Below are positions 43,694 to 55,000 of a stretch of DNA of 64,000 bases, piece by piece. The notes beneath the pieces are model-generated. The model saw only the letters and a list, made by a program, of their open reading frames with translations, did no database searches and had not been told where the DNA came from. The stretch is from Dipteris shenzhenensis (Eukaryota > Polypodiophyta > Polypodiopsida > Gleicheniales): assembly GCA_047967505.1 (NCBI GenBank), contig CM106541.1; one strand, written 5' to 3'. A program made the translations under genes and the position numbers. Within the stretch, counting starts at the first letter, position 1, and each line of letters starts with the position of its first letter.

Positions 43694-46562
43694 TGTAAAA
43701 TCGGGGAATCGAGCTCTCCTAGTCATGAGACAATATCCTAATGAAACACTAATCTAAGGAGGATGTAACCTAAGTGCAAACATGATGAAGAGAGTGCTCA
43801 TGACATGTACCTCAAGTCAATTAGGTTCCAAGATAGATCAGCTTGGAGTCATAAACAAAATCTTGAGTGTATGTGCATTTCTCTGTATTCAACAATACAT
43901 GATAGTCCTCGTATATAGAGAGTGCCCTTGGAATAGTCAAACCATGTGGGATCCTCTCATCCACTCTCTCCTTGTGGATATCCTTTAATCTATGTGCTCA
44001 CTCATGGCACCATATCTCAACACCTCCCCTTGGTACCATGATACTTTAGCTACTGCAAGGTGGTCAGATGTGAGTTACAAATCCATCACCTCCCCTTAGT
44101 GCTTGCATTGCTCCTTAAGGTGGTCAAGTGTGGCTTTTACATGTCAATACCTCCCCTGGGTGCTTTCATAACTACTCGCATGTGGTCAGGTTTGATTTAC
44201 AAAATATAGGCAAGGTTGGCAAGGGTTTTTTTTCTCAATACATCCCATTGATGTCACCATTTGGCTCATGGCTTGATGATGATGCTATGTAGTTGACCTG
44301 CTGGTCCTTCAATCTGCAATCTTCTTCCTTGTGTAGCTTCATGCATGATGCTTTGTTCTTCCATGTGCCTTAATGCTTTATGTGTGGATGCCATGCTCTG
44401 TGCTATGGTCATCTCATGCACTTGTGCTTTTGGCATGCTTTTTGCATTCATGCGTCGCTTTTCCATTTGTTGCAAAGGTCTTATCGATTGATTTCTTTCA
44501 ATATTAGCAGTGTCTAATTGCTAACAATGATTTTGAACTTGACAGGTGCGTAGAGCTCAAAAAGACGATCACTTTTCCTTTTTGGAGCATGTGCAAATTT
44601 CTCCTGGATTGCAAGTTACGCCTTGTCAAAGTGTTTGTGAAGAAGAGGGGGCCATGATGATGTAGCATGGTTGTTCACATGCTGCTTGCAGGACTGTGCT
44701 TGGCAAGGGGTTACTATGCTGAGGTAGCCCTGTGCCATGTGGCAGTCTTTTAACTTCAATTGAGTTAACCTAAGGTTTAATCAAACTTAACTATGTTCCA
44801 AGTATTGAACCTAACCCCACTAACTTAACCACATCTAGCCATGGTTAATTTTTATCTTTGCCACATGTCTTTGCCTAGGGGTTGCCATGTGTCCCTTGAA
44901 GAGATCCTTTGGAAACCTTAGGGATTTCTAATGGAGATTTTTGCCTTCATCATGACTGCGCCACTTCTGATGAAGATCTTCTAGAGTCGCATCTTAGATG
45001 CATACTGAGTACTTTCCCTAGGTCTATCGTTTAGGCTAGTCAGCCGTTGGGAAGGAGACGCTGCTAGGAGGTCAACTATAATTCAAGTCGACCGGTTATA
45101 TGCAGGCTAGAGTACCTTGGAGAAGAGGAGCCAGCCATGGAGCGTCTGGAGGCTTGCGGCTCATTGGAGCTTTTGGTGCTGGAGTGCTATTGCAAGCTAG
45201 ACAACTTATAGCTGCAGGTTGTTGCTGAGAGCTCTGCTGCTGGCTTGATGGAGGTTGGACGTTGTGACTGGCACTGTTGAGCTGGGGCAATAAGGTGGAT
45301 GATTAGAGTGGGCTTCCTCAGTTTGAATGGGCTCTTCTTCAACATGATCTTTAACCTCAACAGCTTCCTCTTCAGAAATATCCAAGAGCTTGTGTCGTCG
45401 TGCAAGCAATGTCCTCATCCATAGAGTATTTGTCTACCTGCTCATTCAAGGCAGCCAAACCATCATCAAAATCATTGTAGGGGCTGCTTACAGATTTGGG
45501 CAGTGGCGATCGATGGGCTACTGAGGTTTGCTGCTATGGATTGGTCATTGTATAAGTTGATGGGCATAGCTTTCCGTAGGAGCCTGGCGCCGTTTATGAA
45601 CTAGTCAATGTGATGAGCTCATCGTTTGAGATAAGACGTGCTAGAGATTTGCAATCGGCTAGAGCTTTAGGATTTGGGTGCATTATTTGAAGGAGACCCA
45701 ATGTTGTAGTCATTGATGAGCTTGGCTGTTGGCAGGCATAGAAGCCCGTGTTAGAGCTTTTGGCTAGGAGCTGTAGTCAAAGTGTTGTGGAGTCACCAAA
45801 ATTAGGCCGGTGGAACATTGTTGGAGATGAATGCAAGGTCGTTGGGGATGTTTGCAAGCCTTTGAGGAGCTTGTGAAGGCTACTAAGGCATTGATGGCGG
45901 CCTGTAGATCTGTTACATGCGAGTTAACCTTTCATTGATGAAGAGGTTGATAGCGGCTTAATGCCTGAGCCTTTGCTTACAAGGAGAAGTCATGTAGATT
46001 CGTGTAAACCTTACCACTCTAGCATGAGGTCCAATCAAGAGACTCTCTCTCAATCTATATATCTCTCTCTCAAAGAGCTGAACGGAAATATGGATGGAAA
46101 TTTTTTCTCATAAGAACTGAAATCCTTCACTCAATGGTAGTGAATGGAGTAAGCTCGCAATAACTCAATCTCTCAAACTAAAATTAACCTAGGAGAAAAC
46201 ATAAACTCCTAAGGCGTGCCTATAACCAATCAAGGAGAGCTAGATCTAAGCTCTGATACCATGTAAAATCGGGGAATTGAGCTCTCCTAGTCATGAGACA
46301 ACATCCTAATGAAACACTAATCTATGGAGGATGCAACCTAAGTGCAAACATGATGAAGAGAGTGCTCATGACATGTACCTCAAGTCAATTAGGTTCCAAG
46401 ATAGATTAGCTTGGACTCATAAATAGAATCTTGAGTGTATGTGCATCTCTCTATGTTCAATAATACATGTAGGCCTCTTATATAGAGAGTGCCCTTGGAA
46501 TAGTCAAACCATGTGGGATCCTCTCATCCACATCTCTCCTTGTGGATATCCTTTAATCTATG
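43694..46562 (-). mobile_element. Non-autonomous LTR retrotransposon, copy 2, nested in CACTA ORF1
   Basis: Direct repeats at 43694-44022 and 46262 to about 46562 are LTRs of the same family as 7015 and 57204, in minus orientation. The primer binding site (plus-strand GCTCTGATACCA, 46250-46261) abuts the right LTR, and the polypurine tract (plus-strand CCTCCCCTTGG, 44023-44033) abuts the left LTR. The right LTR lacks about its last 30 bases, so no TSD can be scored. Internally 44034-44700 matches copy 1. Minus-strand frames at 45096-45420 are unrecognised, and no pol is present. Confidence 0.88.
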
Positions 46563-46564
46563 GG

Positions 46565-47411
46565 CTAGTGCCTGCCTCTTAAGCGAAGATCTTTTATTGC
46601 CAAGTATCGTAACAACTTGGCCCATTTATCTATGAACTGAACATTGGGGGGATTGGGATACCTAGGGCGAACAACAATGAGGGTCTCATCAACCAACTTT
46701 TTTGGATGGTCTTTGTAGTGAATAAAGCAATCTCTGTAGTTGTTAGCAATTATAGAGCGCATGAAGGCCATGATGTCCTTCCCCTTGCATCCATCAAGAT
46801 GCCTCCTGTTTGAGTGATGTCATAGAAGATTGTACCATCACCCTCTGGCACATCTGCATCATCTGAATCATCCCCGTCCCCACCACTACCCACCCCAAGG
46901 CACTGTGCCATGCATCCCCCATCGCTCTCCCTACTACTACGCCTACTGCCCTATCATGTTGAGCTAGTATGGTGGCCACTCGTAATTGGAGAAGCAACTC
47001 TCGACTACACGGGAGTACGCTGGCCACTCGTAGCTGGCGAAGCGACTCTTGATGGCATGAGAGTACGCTGATAGTTGTGCGAGATAGAAGCACCTCCTGA
47101 CTGTAGGGGGGAGAAGGGGCTCGACTCTATAGCTAGTTGGGATGTCTCAACTCCACTTGGGTAATCTCAGCTGGTGTGGGATTGGGGTGGTTTGAAGTCT
47201 GTACTGCTGACTCCTGGGGGGTGTTTGTAGTACCCATCATGTATGTGTATAACTCTGCAAGAGTGGGAGGGTGCCCCAAAATGTTATATAACTCCTGAAA
47301 GATGACATCCCGAAGATCAGGTGAGGCTAAAGAGCTTCCTGGCCACATGATGAACTGAAGAAAAGAAAAGAAGAAGATTACCATCGAGCATGCCCTTGTC
47401 ACGAGATGCAA
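46565..47411 (-). pseudogene. CACTA ORF1, 5' part
   Basis: Frames read SSLASPDLRDVIFQELYNIL with GHPPTLAELYTYMMGT, then a proline/asparagine-rich linker, DDADVPEGDGTIFYDITQTG in another frame, and AFMRSIIANNYRDCFIHYKD, HPKKLVDETLIVVRPRYPNP, PNVQFIDKWAKLLRYLAIKD. The last part has the tryptophan-centred helix pattern seen in the plant transposase family carried as a second gene by En/Spm elements. It is cut by LTR element copy 2 at its 3' side and continues at 43655. Frame changes may be introns or decay. Confidence 0.45.
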
Positions 47412-47529
47412 AAGAAAAAATAGAGTGACAGCCTGACATTGAGCAAGAATTTACAGATTCCTGCATTCTTTGAATAAGAGTGACAGAAGTCTGTATCTGC
47501 TTGCTCAATGTCAGGCTATTGAAGCTTCA

Positions 47530-48193
47530 CGATGGGAAAAAGAGAGAAGGAAAGAGAGGAAAAGAGAGGAAAAGAGAGGAGAAAAAAGAAAGGAGACAAG
47601 AGAGAAAAAGAGAGGAGGAAAGTGAGGAGAAAGGAGAGTAAAAGAGAGGAGAAAAAGAGAGAAAAATTGGGGATAAAAGAGAGAACAAGAGAGAAGGAAA
47701 GAGAGGAGAAAAGAGAGGAAAATAGAGGAAAAGAGAGGAGAAAAAAAGAGAGAAAAAGAGAGGAGATAAGAGAGGAAAATTACCACAAAAAGAGAAGGAA
47801 AGAGAGGATAAAAGACAGAAGGAAAAAGAGAGAAAAGGTGAGGATAAAAGAGAGAAAAAGAGAGAAGGAAAGAGAGGAGAAAAGAGAGGAGGGAAGGAGA
47901 GAAAAAGAGAGAAGGAAAGAGATGAGAAAAGAGACGAAAAGAGAAGGAAAGAGAGGAGATAAGAGAGAAAAAGAGAGACAAAAAGAGAAGGAAAGAGAGG
48001 ATAAAAGAGAGAAGGAAAAACAAAGACAAAAGAGAGACGAGGTGAAGGAAAGAGAGGAAAATAGAGAGAAGGAAAGAGATGAGAAAAGAGACGAAAAGAA
48101 AGGAAAAGAGAGGAGAAAAAAGAAAGGAGATAAAAGAGAAAAAGAGAGGAGAAAAGAGAAGGAAAGAGAGGAGAAAGGAGAGAAAAAGAGAAT
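47530..48193 (+). repeat. Homopurine tract of about 660 bases
   Basis: The plus strand is almost entirely A and G (AGAGAGGAAAAGAGAGGAGA type units) with only about thirty pyrimidines. The long open frames on both strands (275 aa, 228 aa and 237 aa) are by-products of this composition and have no protein-like sequence. Such homopurine-homopyrimidine DNA can form triplex (H-DNA). It separates the two CACTA genes. Confidence 0.92.
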
Positions 48194-48305
48194 GCAATCA
48201 TGCAATCCCTTTCTTCAATCATGCAATCCCTTTCCATCATTCATGCAATCCCTTCCTTCATTCATGCAATCACTTATTTCCATCATTCAATATGCAATCC
48301 TTTTC
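48194..48305 (+). repeat. Minisatellite of CATGCAATCCCTTTC units
   Basis: ATGCAATC followed by CCTTTC/CCTTCC occurs six to seven times with spacings of about 14-22 bases, directly after the purine tract. A GGGAAAGGG-rich run follows to 48356. Confidence 0.8.
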
Positions 48306-48369
48306 TTGGAAGTGGAAGGGAAAGGGAAAGAGAAGGAAAAGGAAGGGGAAAGGGGATAATACATAACAA

Positions 48370-49022
48370 AGACTATCGGAGCGCGTCTATAGATGTGTCT
48401 AACAGCGCGTCTATAGGTGCGGTTGTTTGTTTACCCAAAAGACAGACACGCTGTTGGATGCCTCTATAGATGTGCTTCAATAGACGCATTTTTCAAAGAA
48501 ACTGAAAAGGACATGCGCCCAACCCCAAAAAGAAAAACACTAGTACCAAAAACATCCATTATCTGCATACGACAAAGAACGAATCCAAAGAGAGCAACTT
48601 CCAAAGAAGATCAACCACCAAGAGACTTACCTTGGATAGAGGTATGGAAGCTTCTTGTCCTTCTTCAAAGCTGCTTCTCTTTGTTCTCTTCCTTGTTCAC
48701 CCTCTTCTCTTGTGTGCTTAGGGATGATTGTGTAAGCCTGGAGATGAGTGTGGGTGCTTGGAGATAAGTGTGGATGCCCAGAGCTATGTTTGTTAATAGG
48801 AAGGCAAGCCGCGCGACGCTAAAAGTATGTGAAGGAAAGCAAGCGCACTAAAAGTAGGTTCGAAAATCAACTCGCAGTTTGCACATCTAAAAGCACATCA
48901 ATCTACATGTTTAATTGCGTGTCTAAACGTGTGTCTATCAATGCATCTAAACTATGTTTTAGACGTGTCTATAGACGAGCTCCACAGTACAAATGCAGTG
49001 TTAGACGCGCTTTTAGATGCTC
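48370..49022. repeat. Internal CACTA-type GCGTCTATAG repeats upstream of the transposase
   Basis: GCGCGTCTATAGATGTG, GCGTCTATAGGTGCG, ATAGATGTGCTTCAATAGACGC and similar units appear from 48377 to 48500 and again from 48890 to 49020 in both orientations. They are the same motif as the subterminal repeats at both ends of the element, so they may mark an older terminus of a smaller element (48.37-51.40 kb) or a promoter-proximal regulatory array. Confidence 0.65.
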
Positions 49023-49084
49023 CACAGAGTTTTGACATTTACAACTCATGCAAGAATAAATTTTTTGGGTTGTTTATCTATGGG

Positions 49085-49740
49085 ATGCCTTTATCTTCAA
49101 CAAGCAGCTCTAGTGAGGATGAATCCCTCCATCTCCACCATCGCGAAATGTTATTAGAGCAAAAAATCAAATGTATGTGTGATCGATGTCGAGGAAACAT
49201 GTATCATGCATGCAAAATTACACTCAATCGCATCTCAAATTGTGGAGAAGGGGATGCGACCGTAAACATGGTAAGTGTTAAAGAGTTAAGGCTGATTGAG
49301 ATACCTATGGGTGTTCATGTGTTTGAGTTATGATCCCATTTTAATTTCATACAGGATGCAGTGCCACACCCGCATATGGTGACCTCTCTTGGAGGATTTG
49401 ATTACAAGTGCATCCATGCATCCATCAACGATTGCGTTCTGTTTCATGGACCACATAAGGATGCAAGAGAGTGTCCTACTTGTGGAGAGCCAAGATATAG
49501 AGCAGATCTCAAAACTTTGGATGTGCCTCGTAAGGTTCTGTGACATTTTCCCATAATCCCTCGCATCCAACATATGTTCAAGTGTAAATCCATTGTAGAG
49601 CTCATGTCATGGCATTCCTCCCATCAATCAACTGATGGCAAGTGGAGAACTCCCGCAGACATGATGGTTGTTCTTCCTCGAGCGCTTCATGAAGACCTAA
49701 AAGGGTTTCATGAGACAAAATGCAAGACCCAAAGGTAGCG
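49085..49740 (+). pseudogene. CACTA transposase, N-terminal part and Transposase_21 start
   Basis: The first frame has a cysteine motif (KIKCMCDRCRGNMYHACKIT) of the type found near the N-terminus of TNP2-like proteins. After a gap the second frame reads CIHASINDCVLFHGPHKDAR, ECPTCGEPRYRADL, VPRKVL, then past a TGA HFPIIPRIQHMFKCKSIVEL and MSWHSSHQSTDGKWRTPAD, in the family order. The catalytic middle of the transposase (normally some 300 residues) is missing: the sequence passes from PADMMVVLPRALHEDLKGFH directly to C-terminal sequence. This copy cannot be active. Confidence 0.85.
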
Positions 49741-50164
49741 TGGCTGAGGGTTGGTTGGTACAAGAGTCACTTGTATATATTTCTAAGTTTCTTGTTGATG
49801 TGGATAGCTCTCTCCCATGACTATGAGAGATAATGAAGACCTGAGGATGACCTCTATTGTGCCTCAAGGGAAAGGATGCAGCAAAGAGTTGCTTAATAAT
49901 ATCAACCTCTATTGCATGCTTAATAGTGATGTGATGAAAAGATGGGTGACAAGATACGAGGATGCAAAGGCAAGAAGACAAGGAGAAAGGGCCCTCTTTC
50001 GTACATACCACGGATCTTGTGTGCCATACCCTCAGCATCTAAGAGCACTTCCAAAGGATATTCATGTGGATTGGCTACTTGACGAAATGGAGAGAGGAGA
50101 GAGAGACGAGGGGATGCATATCACAATGGAAGAATGGGAGTATGCTAGGGGATGCATGAGCAAG
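49741..50164 (+). pseudogene. CACTA transposase, C-terminal exon
   Basis: Reads MTMRDNEDLRMTSIVPQGKG, RWVTRYEDAKARRQGERALF and RALPKDIHVDWLLDEMERGE, then MEEWEYARGCMSK. This is the region after the catalytic domain of CACTA transposases. The exon ends at CMSK|GT (50165), and an 81-base GT-AG intron of phase 0 joins it to the next exon at 50246. The stretch 49741-49816 is in frame pieces with stops. Confidence 0.8.
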
Positions 50165-50245
50165 GTTGGTATATAGAATGTTATGCATAAGTTAGAGCTT
50201 TCAACAATTTAGATTGCTTATTTAATTGATTTTGTCTTGGTGTAG

Positions 50246-50581
50246 TGTACTATGTTCAATGCTATATGGTGTGAGGGCAAGAATTTTCGAACACAACGGA
50301 TTGATGATAAGAGAAACACACAAGATTGCGGCATCATTGCTAGCTTTGAGGGAGCCAATGAAGCCATGGATGATTATTGTGGCATAATCCAAGATATTAT
50401 TAAGCTTGACTTTCGAGGCTTCTTTGTGTATGTTTTGGATGTAAAGTGGTTTAAGGACGTGGTGGAAAGAGGCCCTAATGCAACAATCAAACACCATGCA
50501 AGTGGCTTTGTAACTATTGACTCCACAAAGTTTTGGCAAAGTAAGAAGGACACACTAGTACTACCACAACAATGTGAATAG
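50246..50581 (+). pseudogene. CACTA transposase, DUF4216 exon
   Basis: Starting right after the intron (CTMFNAIWCEGKNFRTQRID), the frame continues KRNTQDCGIIASFEGAN and DDYCGIIQDIIKLDFRGFFV, with DVKWFKD. This is the DUF4216 region found at the C-terminus of many plant CACTA transposases. It closes with TAG at 50579-50581 immediately before GTATTG; a CAG-to-TAG change at an exon end would explain it. Confidence 0.85.
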
Positions 50582-50717
50582 GTATTGTACACACATATAA
50601 AAATACTTATTTGATACCTTCGATGTAAGGAAAATAGCATGATTGTATTTGTGTTTGAATTAAGTTGTCTATCAACCAATGGTGGATAATAATAGGTGAT
50701 GGCATGTCATACCTATT

Positions 50718-51086
50718 ATGCCACGTTCCAAAGTGATGTATAGTACATTTACTAATATGGAGCGTATGGAGGATGATCATGGCCATGGAGGAGATGATGA
50801 CCGTGATACGAGAGAGGAGGATGATCATGAGATAGGAGATACAGATATTGAGGCCATTATCCATGAAGACAAGCCTACCATTGGTGATGCTGATTTCGAT
50901 GAGCACATGAGTAGCACAAGTAGTAGTGGGCTGAATGTATTTGTAGATCTCAACACTGGTTTCGATTTTGACGTAGATAGTTTGGCAAGGGTTGATCTCA
51001 TTGAGGATGAGATTGAGAACCGTAGCCTATCATTGATATTGACAAAACTATTTTACATATTGTCTCCTTCTCCTCACCTCACTTAA
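50718..51086 (+). pseudogene. CACTA transposase acidic C-terminal exon (tentative)
   Basis: A strongly acidic frame (MEDDHGHGGDDDRDTREEDD, HEIGDTDIEAIIHED, NTGFDFDVDSLARVDLIEDE) follows the DUF4216 exon at a distance of about 135 bases. CACTA transposases often end with an acidic exon after DUF4216. The exon borders are not certain. About 150 bases separate it from the right subterminal repeats. Confidence 0.5.
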
Positions 51087-51239
51087 TTTTTGTATATGTG
51101 GGTTTGCCAAAAAGCATTGATATTTTTGTTAAAATTATGTGCTTTGGTAATCATGGGCAATGCTTGGAAAGCAGTGATGTACATTTATCAGCCTGCACCA
51201 AAATCTCACTTTTTGTATTCTCTATTTTGCATCTAAATC

Positions 51240-51404
51240 CGCATCTAATTCACATTGCAAACACGCTAATAGACTCGCTAATAGACATGCAAATAGACGC
51301 GCTATTAGACGCGCCTATATTTTTGCTATTCTAGCAGTGCCTATAGACACGCTCGCTATTTTATGTGTCTATCAAGCACGTCTATAGTTGCTTTGTGTTG
51401 TTGT
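51240..51404. repeat. Right subterminal repeats of the CACTA element
   Basis: Units such as ACGCTAATAGACTCGC, AATAGACGCGCTATTAGACG and AAGCACGTCTATAG, in both orientations, end in the 17-bp right terminus. They correspond to the left subterminal units at 42507-42725. Confidence 0.8.
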
Positions 51405-51884
51405 GTCAATACAAGTCATGGATGACCTTCTATTCATTGTGGAGATCATAAGTTCTATGTAGATAAGAGGGCTCAACACTGAGCCTGGCAATACAGACTT
51501 TCTTTCTATAAGCTTGGATCACATTTGCTTTTCATTTTGGTTAACCTGATGGCTATCTGATCTCTTCCTTTGGAACAGGACTGGGATGCTTCTTTTTTTA
51601 ACTTGAAGAATTTCTCGTATCTTTTGGTGGATATGGTCGTTATTCTAGTTTGTTTTTTAATATCTTGCTGTAAATTTGCATATATCGAGCTAATTTATGT
51701 ATCCTTGTTTTATGCAGCTATTGCTTGAAGGAGAAGCTACATGCTAGTGGATTCTTCTACCAATAGTGATACGTTTTTGGCCTCTGCCCTGAGGGAAGGC
51801 TTTAGTAAAGGCTACTTCCCTTTGGAAAAGAAAATGACGTGGATGTTTTATGATTGCTATCTTTGTCCCCATTTTTTTCTCCCC

Positions 51885-51945
51885 CTTTCTCTCTCTCTCT
51901 TGCTCTCTCTTCTTCTTCTTCTTCTTCTTCTTCTCTCTCTCAGCT
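51885..51945. repeat. (CT)n/(CTT)n microsatellite
   Basis: CTTTCTCTCTCTCTTGCTCT followed by six CTT units and CTCTCTCTC. It lies in the 51409-52078 stretch upstream of the next gene, which otherwise shows no coding and may hold its promoter. Confidence 0.9.
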
Positions 51946-52078
51946 TCCAGGGCAGCAGGCCTTTTGAATTTATTCAACTTGTTAGGTATTTTAATGTTAT
52001 CATTGCAATGCACTTTACATAATAGTTTTTAAGTAGAGTGAGAAGACTAATTGTTATCTATTTTACATTCATCAAATA

Positions 52079-55000
52079 ATGCTATGGACAAGATCTAGTG
52101 CAAAAAACACATCAGTTGAGTTGTGTGGGTCGTACCATAAGCCTTGTTCTAGAAAAACATCAACTAATAGACGTGTGCAAATGACTGGAAAAGAGATGAT
52201 GAATGAAATAAGTCATGATGATTGTGAATCAAGTGAGGATATCTCTAAAGAAACTTCTTTGAAAACAAAAGTGAAGTCGAACTAGAATAAAATCAAGGAA
52301 CAATAGAAAGATGATGAACTCATTGTGTCACTTAAGTTTTCACAAGAGATTCTTCAAAGCACATTGGAGAGAATTAGAGTTGTTAGGAAAACTCTTCCTC
52401 TTAAGATTCCCTTGTGTCATATTAAATTAAATCAAAAACTAAGAACTATGGGTAAACAATCAAAGGAGATGAGTTTTACATTGAGAAAGGATAACTATAT
52501 TGAAGAAAAGGGATGTTTTATTTTGGCTATGCAAACAATGGATGGGCCTCATATTTTAGTTATAGAGGATGACAAGGCCAAATGAGATACAATATGGAAA
52601 GAGGTGAATGATGAATTTGAAAGAGAGGTCCAAAGCAATGATGAGTGGAATGACCTCATTGGTAAGATGTTCATTTGCTAGGATGGTAATCATAGACTAG
52701 CAAGATGGACTAAGGAGACATATGAGAATTTTTCTTTTGACAAGCGAATGCATGTGTTGGTTTGGGCTTCTTTCATTGCCCCAAATGATGAGGTTTGCCT
52801 AATTGTAGCACTCAATCGAACAAACGAGTATGTAATTTCTTTATAACCTTTGTGATAGATAAGTCTTGAATAATATTTACATTTATATATATATATATTT
52901 ATTTAATGGAAATATCATATTTTGTGAGAACATCTTTTTAAGTTTTCTATGTGTTGTGAAATGTTGAATGATGTTGGTGTGGTGAAAACCACCTTCAAAG
53001 ATATACTCTTTTGCTTGAGAAAATTTTATGAATGTGACATGAAGTATTTCACAAGTAAACTTTCAAGCAATGAGATAGAAGTTGTCCATGAGCAAAGAAA
53101 AAAGAAGAAAGAGAAGAAACATTGTGGAGAGGAGGTGTGGTATCCTCTAACAAGGTTTTCGTTTAGCTCAAATGATGTTTTAAGTACTTATGTGACTTAT
53201 TGGTTGATTTTATGAATATTGTTTAACATAATAAAGTGTAAATTAATGTGTTGCTTTATATTTGATTCACATTGAAAAGTCCACAATTAAACATGAGATT
53301 GAGTTAGAGTGGGCCAAGGTTGGCAAGGGAGAGGCATCAAAGAACAAGGTTTGTTAATATTTATTTTACAATGTTTTCTAAATTAAAAAAATTGGACCCT
53401 TTTTATCTATTTTTCTTGTATCATTTTTTTAAAATCTTGCCTCATGCTTGCTATTGTAGGAAAAGCCTAAAACTCCTAAGTCCCTTGTTAGAAGAAGATG
53501 GGAGAACAAAATGAATAAATGGTTGGGTATTGACAATCCCAAATTGGGAGATGAATGGTTTAAATTGGTGACTACCATTGACTGAGGGAGGAGGTGTTAA
53601 GATTGTTGTTGAGAAATTGGACCTCCTTAGAAATGCACAAATACCCAATGAGATGAGAGTGCAATGTTTGACAAAGTTGAGTGGAGGAGATGCAGTTCGA
53701 AGTTCATTTGGAATTCCTATTTCTGACAATGGATCTAGATCATGGATAGCAAAGGAGACATGGCTATTTGATCTAGAGAGAGAGGCAGAGAACTTGTTGC
53801 AAACCTTGGCTCAGATATACCCTTTCTTATCCTCACATGGAGATACATCCTTGCCTAAGTACTTGGAATCTTTTTGAGAAACAAATAGACACAAGATTTT
53901 CAAGGCATTTGAATTAAAAATGCAATCCAACCCAAAGACTAGCGAAAAACAATATGAGATTGGCAAGAGTGCCATGCAAGTGGTTTATAGGTAATGGTTG
54001 CTTTCTTTTTTTATTGAAAGTATTTTCATTTTTAGATGTTTCAATATTCTTATAAATTTGTCTCGAGCATAGATATGTGTCTATGATGTTGGACAAGGGA
54101 ATAGTACCCAAACATCCAGATGTTATACAAACTTGGAAGAACATCGAAGATACATGTGTGACCATGTACTTAGAGAAAGTTATGCATAAGTTGATTTGAT
54201 TATTTGGCAAAAACTTCAAATGCTATACTTACTAACATGGATGCTTGTCAATTCTATGAAATCTTGATATATCAGGTGGTCTATCAAAATGGAAGATTAA
54301 GAATTGTCCTTGGTGGATTGATTATGAGCTAGGCAAATGCCTTGAATGTGAAAAAAAGCTATACCTTGCCCACAATAATGACTTGCCAAAAAATTTAACA
54401 ACACTTGTTCATGAGAGATTTAGTCATTCCAAGAATATTGACCCATCTCCATCTAGGAAAGCAAAGAGACAAATTAATATTGAAAAGCATGAAGATGAAT
54501 TAATGAAAAGTACGTTTTATTTTTTATTGGTTGTTTGTTTAAATTAGAGAGGAATGATTTACATATTGACAAACCATTTGGTTGAAAATATTTCATTCTT
54601 TTTCTTGGAAAAAAAGCTTTCATCCTTGGTTTGATAGCTCTTGTACTTGAGGACTTTATTGATTATATTACTTTGTTAATTTATAGACTACTTTGATACA
54701 CAAGTGGAGATTTTTTATATATAAATAAGACTTTCTATATGGAAAATGCAAAGATTATCCAAGGTGATGTGCAAGAAATTTCCAAAGATCTTCAATAGAA
54801 AATTGATAATGCAGCCTTTAAGAGCTTAAAAGATTTTTTCATTTCCAAGCAACAAAAACTAGGAAATGTGTGGGGCAAGCCAAGGCAATGGAGTGTAGAC
54901 CTTGTTGTTCTAGACCTTCCAATAGGGCAACATTTACTAGGCTTTGGGGAGTCTATAACAAGTTGGAATGAGGTCAAGCTATGGATGATGCTTTTACTAT

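Larger units (their letters stand above)
42490..51405 (+). mobile_element. CACTA (En/Spm) transposon with CACAACAA termini
   Basis: The 17-bp termini CACAACAAGACAAAGCA (42490-42506) and its inverted partner (51389-51405, one mismatch) are flanked by the 3-bp TSD TCA (42487-42489, 51406-51408); 3-bp TSDs are typical of CACTA elements. Both ends carry subterminal AGACGCGTCTATAG-like repeats. The right half encodes a TNP2-like transposase on the plus strand; the left half holds a second gene on the minus strand, split by a non-autonomous LTR element. The terminal sequence deviates from CACTA/CACTG at the fourth and fifth bases. Size is 8.9 kb, of which about 2.9 kb is the nested LTR element. Confidence 0.88.

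Noticed and set aside
47511-48366. Long open frames on both strands (237, 228, 275 aa)
   Set aside because: They translate a homopurine/homopyrimidine tract into S/F/L or K/E/R monotony; no protein-like pattern, and both strands are open for compositional reasons.
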